This document shows, one piece after another, positions 1-6,185 of a DNA stretch of 6,467 bases. The translations under genes and the position numbers were made by a program. This DNA is from an uncultured Lachnospiraceae bacterium. GTDB taxonomy: Bacteria > Bacillota > Clostridia > Lachnospirales > Lachnospiraceae. The stretch lies in assembly GCA_905236365.1 (NCBI GenBank), contig CAJOPP010000472.1, forward strand, positions 1 through 6,467, in the 5' to 3' direction. A model generated the notes under the pieces. The model made no database searches, was not told the origin of the DNA, and saw only the letters and a program-made list of their open reading frames with translations. How positions within the stretch are numbered: the stretch's first letter is position 1; the number at the start of each line of letters is the position of its first letter.

Positions 1-2004
1 ATGGTTGCAGTTGAAGATCGCAGATTTTATGAACATAAAGGTGTGGATATAGAAGGTATTATGCGTGCCGGTTACATTTATGTAAAGAATGGGTTCAAGG
101 CTACCCAGGGTGCGAGTACAATTACACAGCAGTTGGCAAGGGGAATCTTTCTTACAAATGAGCAAACCATGGAACGAAAGGAAAAAGAAATGTTCATTGC
201 CATGGAATTGGAAAAGAAGTACACCAAACAGCAGATTTTGGAATTTTATCTGAATACCGTATTTTTTGCCAATGGATATTACGGGATTGGTTCAGCGGCA
301 AAGGGATATTTTGATAAATCATTAGATGAATTGTCTGTTGGGGAAGCAGCGTTTTTGTGTGCGATTCCAAATAGTCCGACTTATTATGATCCAAGAAAGT
401 GTTATGACCATACCATTGAGCGTCAAAGAAAGATTCTAAATGATATGTTTGAACTGGATTATTTGAATGAACTGGAGCTTCAGATGGCACTGGAGGAGGA
501 AATTGTTCTGGCAGATGAGAAGAAGATCAGTCATGACTATGTGGAAACCTATACCAATTTCTGTGCAACGGAAGCACTGATGGCGGCTTCCGGATTTAAG
601 TTTCAGTATGAGTTTAAGTCAAGGGACGAACAGATAGAATATAATAAGCGATATCGTGAGGCATATGATGAGTTTTATGCAAGCCTCTATACAGGTGGTT
701 ATCAGATTTACACATCGATTGAGCCCAAAAAACAGAAATTACTGCAAAAAGTGGTCAATGAAACCTTGTCGGTGGATGAGGAGAAAGATAAGGAGACAGG
801 AGTTTACAACCTGCAGGGTGCATCGACTTGTATTGATAACTCAACAGGAAGAGTAGTTGCCATTGTAGGAGGAAGAACCCAGGATGAGATTCAGGGATAC
901 AGTCTGAATCGTGCTTATCAGAGCGCAAGACAACCGGGAAGTACAATCAAACCATTGGTAGTATATACACCACAGTTGGAAAGAGGATATACACCATCCA
1001 CCAGAGTTGATGATAATAAGTTCGAGCAGGCAAATATGCCGGAAAATTCAGGAAAATCGTATTCCGGCATGATCTCGCTGGCACAGGCAGTTGCAGCATC
1101 CAAGAATGTGGTGGCATATCGTTTGTATGGTGAGTTGACACCACAGGTAGGAACGGAATATCTGTTAAACATGAATTTCAACTATCTGACGCTGGAAGAT
1201 CGTGAGAATATGGCAGGCTGTCTGGGTGGTCTTACATATGGAGCAACTACGGTAGAGATGGCATCCGGTTATGCTACGATTGAAAATGACGGTGAGTTTA
1301 GAAAACCGACCTGTATTGTAAAAATTACAGACGCCAAAGGAAATGTTATCGTTAGTGATAAGATTAAATCAAAAGAAGTGTATGAGATGAATGCTTGCCG
1401 GATGATGACTTCCATGCTGCAAGGTGTGTTTACAGGTGGTACTGCCAGTGGGCTGGGACTTCCCAATATGTCCTGTGCCGGAAAAACGGGTACAACTGAC
1501 AACAATACCGATGGATGGTTTTGTGCATTTACTCCATACTATACAACCAGTGTCTGGGTCGGTTACGATACTCCGCAGGCCACAAGAGGATTATGGGGTT
1601 CTACTTATCCGGGTCAGATCTGGCATGACTATATGATAGAGATTCATGAAGATTTGAAAGACATCAGCTTCCCGGATTATACCTGGGTACGATCCACAAA
1701 AGATTGGAAAGATACCGGTTCAAGTTCTGAAGAGGAAGAAGAAGACGACGAAAAGGATAAGAAGAAAAAGAAGAAAGACAAAGATAAGAAAAAGAAGACG
1801 ACAGAGAAGGAAACCAGGCAACCGGATACGACAGAGCAGGATACAACAGAGGCAGTTACACAGCCTCCGGCACCTGCAACCACGGTGACAGAGGCACCAA
1901 CTACACAACCGCCTGCAACAACAGAGGCACCTCCGGTAACGGAAGCACCAGCAACGGAGGCTCCGGCAACAGAACCGGAGCCGGAACCAGAACCGGTAGA
2001 ATAG
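1..2004 (+). CDS. Class A penicillin-binding protein (bifunctional peptidoglycan glycosyltransferase/transpeptidase), 5' end missing
   Basis: Membrane-anchored enzyme that polymerises lipid II into glycan chains and cross-links stem peptides outside the cell membrane. Seen here: the GT51 domain starts at once with EDRRFYEHKG (residues 5-14, catalytic Glu5), then GASTITQQLAR (37-47), RKxxE with the second glutamate Glu63, and ILEFYLN (79-85). The transpeptidase domain has SxxK as STIK (Ser314, Lys317), SKN (367-369) and KTGT (495-498). All catalytic motifs are intact. The first visible ATG is internal: the cytoplasmic tail, membrane segment and the start of GT51 lie outside the window, so this is a partial gene. 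The tail is unusual: an acidic block (577-584), a lysine block (585-599) and a Thr/Pro/Glu-rich repeat with TEAP units (600-667), probably an extracellular wall-spanning low-complexity region. Closest family is PBP1A/PonA; which paralogue is not decidable from this fragment. Confidence 0.96.
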   Translation: MVAVEDRRFYEHKGVDIEGIMRAGYIYVKNGFKATQGASTITQQLARGIFLTNEQTMERKEKEMFIAMELEKKYTKQQILEFYLNTVFFANGYYGIGSAAKGYFDKSLDELSVGEAAFLCAIPNSPTYYDPRKCYDHTIERQRKILNDMFELDYLNELELQMALEEEIVLADEKKISHDYVETYTNFCATEALMAASGFKFQYEFKSRDEQIEYNKRYREAYDEFYASLYTGGYQIYTSIEPKKQKLLQKVVNETLSVDEEKDKETGVYNLQGASTCIDNSTGRVVAIVGGRTQDEIQGYSLNRAYQSARQPGSTIKPLVVYTPQLERGYTPSTRVDDNKFEQANMPENSGKSYSGMISLAQAVAASKNVVAYRLYGELTPQVGTEYLLNMNFNYLTLEDRENMAGCLGGLTYGATTVEMASGYATIENDGEFRKPTCIVKITDAKGNVIVSDKIKSKEVYEMNACRMMTSMLQGVFTGGTASGLGLPNMSCAGKTGTTDNNTDGWFCAFTPYYTTSVWVGYDTPQATRGLWGSTYPGQIWHDYMIEIHEDLKDISFPDYTWVRSTKDWKDTGSSSEEEEEDDEKDKKKKKKDKDKKKKTTEKETRQPDTTEQDTTEAVTQPPAPATTVTEAPTTQPPATTEAPPVTEAPATEAPATEPEPEPEPVE

Positions 2005-2043
2005 CACTGCTGTTGTCTCAATTGAATATCCAAGACAACCAAG

Positions 2044-2084
2044 AGGAAGCTTTCCATAGTATAATGTGGAAGCTTCCTTTTTTT
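2044..2084 (+). terminator. Rho-independent terminator of the penicillin-binding protein gene
   Basis: The left arm 2044-2056 (AGGAAGCTTTCCA) pairs with 2067-2078 (TGGAAGCTTCCT), giving 12 base pairs with one bulged T and a 10-base loop. Seven T follow at 2078-2084. It lies 40 bases after the stop codon. The opposite strand has no T run after the hairpin, so it acts on the plus strand only. Confidence 0.9.
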
Positions 2085-2180
2085 ACTTTATAAGATTAGA
2101 GTGTCAAAAGTATGCAATGAACGTTTCTGCTCGTCAAGATGCACAAACAAAATGCATCTTTACTCAGTCAGGCTGAGCGC

Positions 2181-2217
2181 TCCGATGCTATATTATTTGT
2201 GCAACTTAACAAATATA
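2181..2217 (+). repeat. Dispersed intergenic repeat, copy A
   Basis: A 37-base segment that recurs in the same orientation at 6274-6310 with 30 of 37 bases identical and no gaps. Conserved blocks are ATGCTATATT and GTGCAACTT; four of the seven differences cluster between them. In both copies TATATT at the 5' side can pair with AATATA at the 3' end, enclosing GTGCAACTT. In this copy the hairpin extends to ten pairs (2188-2218). Confidence 0.6.
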
Positions 2218-2224
2218 GTTGGGG

Positions 2225-2268
2225 AAAAGAGAAAACCCCCACCTCTAAGCAGTAGCGTAGGTGGGGGG
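2225..2268 (-). terminator. Putative minus-strand terminator downstream of prs
   Basis: On the minus strand a nine-pair GC-rich stem (2259-2267 with 2236-2244, core CCCCCACCT) with a 14-base loop is followed by TTTTCTCTTTT (complement of 2225-2235). On the plus strand no T run follows. It lies about 160 bases past the prs stop codon, so the operon mRNA would carry a long 3' untranslated region containing the complement of the structured element. The interrupted T run makes it less certain than the other two terminators. Confidence 0.7.
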
Positions 2269-2426
2269 TATGAGAAGTCTCACTTGGTCAGTGTACAGGC
2301 TCTGACTGAGTGAAACGCTCCGTGAGGATGCACACGGATTTGAATGGGTATTTGCCGCCAATGCCGACTCGAATCCGGTGCACAAGACTCGCAAGCGGGT
2401 CCTGAATGAATCAATTAAATAGATGA

Positions 2427-3620
2427 TTAATAGTTTTGACGAATTGTATGTTTTGCACGATATTCCTGAATTCGATCCTGAATTCGATCGGTAGGATCCA
2501 AAATGTCAGAAATAGATGCATCGTGATTCAGGTGATCGATCAGTAACGCAATGTATTTACTCATATCAGCACTGATATACCAATCTCTGGAGAGAAGCTC
2601 CGGGGTCTGATAAGTAAGATTTGTTGTGATTACTTTTTCGATAATTCCGTTCTCTTTTGCCTGATCGAATACTTCCAAACCATTTGTAAACAGACCGAAA
2701 GTACAGACACAGAATACTCTCTTGGCATTTCTGCTCTTTAGCTGCTTGGCAACATCGATCATACTCTCGCCGGATGCAATCATATCATCGATAATAATAA
2801 CGTCTTTTCCATCGACAGAGTCACCGAGGAACTCGTGGGCAACAATAGGATTGCGACCGTTTACAATAGTGCTGTAATCTCTTCTCTTATAGAACATACC
2901 CACATCGACACCCAAAATATTTGCAAAATAGATAGCACGGTTCATAGCACCTTCATCCGGACTGATAACCATCAAGTGCTGCTTATCAAGCTCTAAATCA
3001 TGAGTAGATAACAATAACGCTTTTAAGAACTGATAAGTTGGACGAATGTTCTCAAATCCATGTAGCGGAATTGCGTTCTGTACACGAGGATCATGTGCAT
3101 CAAAGGTAATAATATTATCGACGCCAAGACTTACCAGTTCCTGTAAGCAAAGGGCACAGTCGAGAGATTCTCTCTTACTTCTCTTGTGCTGGCGGCTCTC
3201 GTATAAGAATGGCATGATTACGGTAATCTTGCGTGCCTTTCCGCCACATGCAGCGATGATTCGCTTAAGATCTGCATAGTGGTCATCCGGTGACATAGGA
3301 CATTGTCTGCCATATAAGGAATATTCAATGCTATAGTTGGTCACATCTACTAATATATATAAATCCTTACCGCGAACCGATTCTAAGAGTTCCCCTTTCG
3401 CTTCGCCAGAACCAAAACGTGGGCAGGCAGATGATACAAGGTAAGAATCCTTTTCAAATCCCTGAAATGCAATGTTGGTTTTTTCTACATTGTTTCTGGC
3501 ACTTCTCCATCTGGAAAGATAGGAGTCTACTCGCTCCCCTAAAGTGGTGCAGCTCTGTAAGGCGATGATTCCTAACTGCCCTACCGGAATGGTTGATAAT
3601 AAATTACTGTCTTTTGGCAT
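2427..3620 (-). CDS. prs: Ribose-phosphate pyrophosphokinase (PRPP synthetase), long divergent form
   Basis: Cytosolic enzyme making PRPP from ribose 5-phosphate and ATP, for purine, pyrimidine, NAD, His and Trp synthesis. Start chosen at 3620 because GGAGG (3628-3632) lies 7 bases upstream; the open frame continues 47 codons further into dnaI but has no such site. The 397-residue product is longer than the usual 310-320. Family features seen: ESVRGKDLYI (about 80-89), the flexible-loop equivalent SRQHKRSKRE (142-151), FDAHDPRVQ (173-181, in place of the usual DLHxxQ), SPDEGAMNRA (220-229, usual SPDxGG), KRRD (245-248), and the PRPP loop DDMIASGES (278-286, usual DDIIDTxGT). An N-terminal stretch of about 65 residues precedes the conserved core. 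The loop substitutions mark a divergent subfamily, but acidic and Ser/Gly positions are kept, so activity is likely. Last gene of the dnaD-like/dnaI operon. Confidence 0.93.
   Translation of the reverse strand: MPKDSNLLSTIPVGQLGIIALQSCTTLGERVDSYLSRWRSARNNVEKTNIAFQGFEKDSYLVSSACPRFGSGEAKGELLESVRGKDLYILVDVTNYSIEYSLYGRQCPMSPDDHYADLKRIIAACGGKARKITVIMPFLYESRQHKRSKRESLDCALCLQELVSLGVDNIITFDAHDPRVQNAIPLHGFENIRPTYQFLKALLLSTHDLELDKQHLMVISPDEGAMNRAIYFANILGVDVGMFYKRRDYSTIVNGRNPIVAHEFLGDSVDGKDVIIIDDMIASGESMIDVAKQLKSRNAKRVFCVCTFGLFTNGLEVFDQAKENGIIEKVITTNLTYQTPELLSRDWYISADMSKYIALLIDHLNHDASISDILDPTDRIQDRIQEYRAKHTIRQNY
2466..2489. repeat. Perfect 12-bp tandem duplication inside prs
   Basis: CTGAATTCGATC occurs twice back to back (2466-2477 and 2478-2489). 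In the prs frame on the minus strand it encodes Asp-Arg-Ile-Gln twice, near residues 378-385, in the C-terminal tail. The exact DNA identity, including all third positions, points to a recent in-frame duplication. Confidence 0.9.
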
Positions 3621-3627
3621 GATTTTT

Positions 3628-3632
3628 CCTCC
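3628..3632 (-). promoter_or_regulatory. Ribosome binding site deciding the prs start
   Basis: GGAGG on the minus strand with 7 bases to the ATG at 3620. It lies inside the 28-base gap after the dnaI stop codon (3649-3651), and it rules out the longer reading frame that overlaps dnaI. Confidence 0.9.
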
Positions 3633-3648
3633 GTTAATAAAATGACAT

Positions 3649-4647
3649 TTATTGTTGTATTGCTTTTCTTCGTTTGGCGAGTCGGATATTGTCGCCATAG
3701 AAGTTGTAAACCTTGTATGATGCGAAAATGCGGGTAGCAATGCGGTCAGAATAGCGGTCATTCAGCTCCTGCAGATTCAGGTTGGTGGAAATGACGGTCG
3801 ATCTGCCCTCCCGCATACGCGTATTTAATATATCATAAAGTTCAGAAGAAACAAAGGTATTTGTAAATTCTGTACCAAGGTCATCAATGATTAATAAGTC
3901 ACAAGAAAACAGATAACGGTAAGTGACCTGGCTTCCCGGATGATTTCCTTTTTTCATAATGACATCTCCGCATACATCTTCAAATAAATGGACAGCTGAT
4001 TGATATAGAACTGTGTGTCCGGTATCCAATAATGCTTTGGCGATGCAATTGGAAAGATAAGTCTTACCAAGTCCCGTCTCTCCATAGAATAAAAGATTAC
4101 CTCCCTCTTTGTCAAATGCTTCTATAAAAGACTTTGTTTTATTGAGAATATTTTTCATGTTATCATAAGAAGGATAAGGATGTACTCCATCGGATTCCTT
4201 TGGGTAATAGTTGAGATCAAAATGGTCAAAATTCTCTGTCTGTAAAATCGATTCTAAGGTAGATTGCCGGTAAAGCAGGGAAATTGCAGCCTGTTTGAAG
4301 CAGGAGCAGTATTCCTGACCAATCCGACCGGTATCTTTACATAGAGCACAGGTATAGATTGGATTTAAATAATTTTCTGAATAGTGATGTGTTTTCAATA
4401 GCTCTTTTTTTTCAGCAATCAGAGACTGATTTTGTTCCTTGATGGAAACTGTAGTATCAGTTCCCCCTTTTAAGCGGTTTCTGACAGCATCAATAGAGGA
4501 AGAAGCAATCATCCGGTCAATTTCTTTGATCCTGGGAATTGCTGAATAGATTTCTTCCTTGCGAGCCTGCTCCAATATGTGATTTTCCGTTTGGTTTTTA
4601 TAGTACGTGCTCATGATTTCATCGTACTGGGTATCACTAAGTGCCAT
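3649..4647 (-). CDS. dnaI: DnaI/DnaC-like AAA+ helicase loader ATPase
   Basis: Cytosolic AAA+ ATPase that loads the replicative helicase onto DNA at initiation and restart. The 332-residue product has an alpha-helical, charged N-terminal region (1-95); a probable zinc site C-x2-C-x10-C-x-C (Cys100, 103, 114, 116), as in the N-terminal helicase-interaction domain of Bacillus DnaI; Walker A GETGLGKT (189-196); Walker B LLIIDD (251-256); sensor-1 region STN (287-289); and arginines in YSDRIATRI (299-307) as candidate Arg finger. The start at 4647 is two bases after the stop of the DnaD-like gene. The best ribosome site, AGGAGA (4661-4666), lies inside that gene 13 bases away, a rather long spacing that suggests translational coupling. 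The pairing with an upstream DnaD/DnaB-family gene mirrors dnaB-dnaI of Bacillus. An alternative family is the transposon helper IstB, but the zinc motif and context argue against it. Confidence 0.93.
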   Translation of the reverse strand: MALSDTQYDEIMSTYYKNQTENHILEQARKEEIYSAIPRIKEIDRMIASSSIDAVRNRLKGGTDTTVSIKEQNQSLIAEKKELLKTHHYSENYLNPIYTCALCKDTGRIGQEYCSCFKQAAISLLYRQSTLESILQTENFDHFDLNYYPKESDGVHPYPSYDNMKNILNKTKSFIEAFDKEGGNLLFYGETGLGKTYLSNCIAKALLDTGHTVLYQSAVHLFEDVCGDVIMKKGNHPGSQVTYRYLFSCDLLIIDDLGTEFTNTFVSSELYDILNTRMREGRSTVISTNLNLQELNDRYSDRIATRIFASYKVYNFYGDNIRLAKRRKAIQQ

Positions 4648-4649
4648 AG

Positions 4650-5804
4650 CTACTGATTCGTCTCCTGTAAAAATAATTTCTCAAATTCATTTACTACATT
4701 TTGGTCGGTAGAATTTTGATATTGATTAAATTGATTTGCGGATGTAGTCTTGCCGGCAGTCGCTTTCTTCTTCTTTTCGGCTGCCCATTGCTGATCCAAT
4801 TTTTCAATATCGGAAAGTTTTCTTACATTTTGCTTGTGCCAGTTCTCTAAGATACCATTGACATAATTGAAGTTTGCGGAGTGCGGATTTTGAGCAATGG
4901 CACGCTTGCAGGCTTCAATGATAATGTTCTTGTTAAAAGAATAGGTATTATACCAGGTATCAATAAAAGCAGTTTCTGCCGGAGTCGGAACTCTTCTTGG
5001 AATACCCAACTGTTTTAAAACAGCAACATAGATGGAGTTATAATTTTTGGAAGCAACTTTCGCATCCTCCACGGTATGGATACCGTTCTTATACCATTCC
5101 AGTGCAACAGCTTCGATATAACGGCTGCTCTTCTTGCCAATGGACACACAGTATTCCACAAGATATTCCAATAAATCCGGATGGAAAGAGAGATCTTCGT
5201 ATATGTAAATTAATGTATTGACATCTGTCTGCGTCAGTGGTTTTCCAAAATAAATCTCAGTTTGATAAAGTAGATTTCCAAAATCCTCGTCTTCTTTTTT
5301 CTCTGCGATAAAGGATGCAGAGTACGATACCTTTTTCGGAACTTTTACAGCTTCTGCCAGGATAGGTTCTTCCTTGGCATCCGCTTCGATAGAAGGTTTT
5401 GATTTGCTTATGCTTTCAGTAGGAGTGGCAGGCGTGGTATCCGGTTTGGGTTCCTCGGTCACACCCAGCATCGATAAAAGCGATTCCGGATCGGAATTGG
5501 TATTTTTGGCTGTTAACGGTAACATGGTAATACCGGTAAGAACCTTATCTGCAGTATATTCTAACTGTAATACGCCTTGCTTGATCCAGTAGCGGATTGC
5601 TCTGCATATATCCTTCTCTGTCAGATTAAAATGGTCTGCAATATCGGCAATCGTGATGGCACGTCCACTGTTTAATAAGCGAACCAGATATAAATAAACC
5701 TTTACAAATTCCCCATTGGCTTCAGTCATGTAATAATCAATAAAGAAGTTAGAAACGGAAGAATAGGTTTCATGATTCTTTGTTGTAATAGTAATGGTTT
5801 CCAT
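4650..5804 (-). CDS. DnaD/DnaB-family primosomal replication initiation protein
   Basis: Firmicutes-type initiation protein that works with DnaI to bring the replicative helicase to DnaA-opened DNA. The 384-residue product has an N-terminal winged-helix-like domain (about 10-95, with a helix-turn-helix around IADIADHFNLTEKDICRAIR, 52-71), a low-complexity Pro/Thr/Ser/Lys linker (100-160), then two DnaD-type C-terminal domains (about 178-250 and 256-340). Each carries the family YxxxIxxxW signature: YIEAVALEW (229-237, Val in place of Ile) and YVNGILENW (314-322). One N-terminal plus two C-terminal domains matches Bacillus DnaB more than the shorter DnaD, and the adjacent dnaI fits that too. 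Start chosen at 5804 because AAAGGAG (5814-5820) lies 9 bases upstream; the longer frame, to a TTG at 5864, runs through the untranslated leader. First gene of the operon. Confidence 0.92.
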   Translation of the reverse strand: METITITTKNHETYSSVSNFFIDYYMTEANGEFVKVYLYLVRLLNSGRAITIADIADHFNLTEKDICRAIRYWIKQGVLQLEYTADKVLTGITMLPLTAKNTNSDPESLLSMLGVTEEPKPDTTPATPTESISKSKPSIEADAKEEPILAEAVKVPKKVSYSASFIAEKKEDEDFGNLLYQTEIYFGKPLTQTDVNTLIYIYEDLSFHPDLLEYLVEYCVSIGKKSSRYIEAVALEWYKNGIHTVEDAKVASKNYNSIYVAVLKQLGIPRRVPTPAETAFIDTWYNTYSFNKNIIIEACKRAIAQNPHSANFNYVNGILENWHKQNVRKLSDIEKLDQQWAAEKKKKATAGKTTSANQFNQYQNSTDQNVVNEFEKLFLQETNQ

Positions 5805-5813
5805 ATGTTTAAT

Positions 5814-5820
5814 CTCCTTT
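5814..5820 (-). promoter_or_regulatory. Ribosome binding site deciding the DnaD-like start
   Basis: AAAGGAG on the minus strand, 9 bases before the ATG at 5804. It supports a start 20 codons inside the longest open frame. Confidence 0.9.
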
Positions 5821-5879
5821 ATAATATATCCCCTAAGCCATGGACGAACTTGTCTCGCTGTCAACGCTCAAGCAAGTGG

Positions 5880-5888
5880 ATTATAGCA
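5880..5888 (-). promoter_or_regulatory. Extended -10 promoter of the dnaD-like/dnaI/prs operon
   Basis: TGCTATAAT on the minus strand is a perfect extended -10 element. No good -35 lies 16-18 bases upstream (TTCCCT at the 17-base position), which extended -10 promoters tolerate. Transcription would begin near 5873, giving a leader of about 70 bases that starts with a weak hairpin (CTTG at 5869-5872 pairing with CAAG at 5849-5852 around an inner four-pair stem). A TTGACA at 5859-5864 has no matching -10 at proper distance. Confidence 0.65.
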
Positions 5889-5944
5889 TAGTCTGTAAAA
5901 AAAGGGAATAGAACATTTGTTTTGCACCAAATTGGGGAAAACTA

Positions 5945-5962
5945 TGTGGATAATGTGGATAA
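5945..5962 (-). promoter_or_regulatory. Two abutting perfect DnaA boxes
   Basis: TTATCCACA occurs twice with no spacer. A third nine-base unit at 5963-5971 keeps the CCACA end (CTGCCCACA) but differs at three positions. The pair centres about 80 bases upstream of the predicted operon transcription start, where bound DnaA could affect the promoter. Confidence 0.85.
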
Positions 5963-6107
5963 TGTGGGCAGCAAGTAGACATAAAATATTGGTAATGCAG
6001 ATATGTCAAAATTTGTCGCTTATTTATGGATTGTATAATAGGGTGCCAAAATGTTATGTAAATATAGATATCCACAGTGCAGGGTAGAAAAGTTGAAAAT
6101 AACAGAA

Positions 6108-6125
6108 TGTGGATAGTGTGTATAA
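6108..6125 (-). promoter_or_regulatory. Second abutting pair of DnaA boxes
   Basis: On the minus strand TTATACACA (6117-6125) is followed directly by CTATCCACA (6108-6116), repeating the spacer-free layout of the first pair and in the same orientation. A run of eight T (6127-6134) lies next to it. Confidence 0.75.
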
Positions 6126-6185
6126 CTTTTTTTTGGAAGAAATTAGTCAATAAAATAGAATATTCTGTCAGTCTAAGTTATCAAC

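Larger units (their letters stand above)
2136..2401 (+). ncRNA. Candidate structured RNA or hairpin-rich repeat element, unknown family
   Basis: This fills most of the 422-base convergent gap. Hairpins in order: 2136-2143/2153-2160 (8 perfect pairs); 2163-2167/2173-2177; 2188-2200/2209-2218 (10 pairs, 3-base bulge); 2236-2244/2259-2267 (9 GC-rich pairs); 2280-2291/2302-2313 (12 pairs, two G-U); 2329-2343/2369-2382 (14 pairs, one bulge, one G-U) enclosing 2347-2352/2360-2365 (one G-U); and 2386-2391/2396-2401 (one G-U, CAAG loop). All five wobble pairs are G-U on the plus strand and would be A-C mismatches on the minus strand, which favours a plus-strand transcript. The 3' part is about 56% GC, richer than its surroundings. 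I recognise no tmRNA, RNase P, SRP, T-box or group II intron signature. No clear promoter or plus-strand terminator bounds it, so a transposon-derived palindromic element is an alternative. Confidence 0.45.

Noticed and set aside
1677..2057. 126-residue minus-strand frame opposite the penicillin-binding protein tail
   Set aside because: It is the antisense shadow of the low-complexity tail, giving Ser/Val/Gly runs with no start signal.
2181..2217. Coding origin of the 37-base repeat
   Set aside because: Read on the minus strand, the three isolated differences fall at third codon positions and are synonymous, but copy A has an in-frame stop and three changes are too few to mean much.
2101..2313. 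70-residue plus-strand frame starting with GTG
   Set aside because: No ribosome binding site, and it runs through several hairpins; the composition does not look like a protein.
2355..2385. tRNA-like T-loop (CTCGAAT) in the intergenic region
   Set aside because: The flanking bases do not form a five-pair T stem, and no acceptor or anticodon arms are present; the bases belong to the 2329-2382 hairpin.
2306..2420. A stop-to-stop open frame on the plus strand encoding about 37 residues, including GFEWVFAANADSNP, as a gene remnant
   Set aside because: It has no ATG or ribosome binding site, and the same bases form long stems with consistent G-U pairs, so RNA structure explains it better. A transposase remnant cannot be fully excluded.
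2130..2420. CRISPR array or insertion sequence
   Set aside because: No regularly spaced direct repeats, no transposase reading frame, and no clear terminal inverted repeats with target duplication.
3621..3761. Longer prs start at 3761
   Set aside because: It would overlap dnaI by more than 100 bases without a ribosome site, while GGAGG stands 7 bases before the ATG at 3620.
5954..6000. DnaA-trio or origin-unwinding motif next to the first box pair
   Set aside because: I could not find a convincing run of trinucleotide repeats at the expected place, so I do not call an origin.
5881..6150. 89-residue minus-strand frame across the DnaA-box region
   Set aside because: No ribosome binding site, AT-rich sequence-driven composition, and it overlaps the promoter and boxes.
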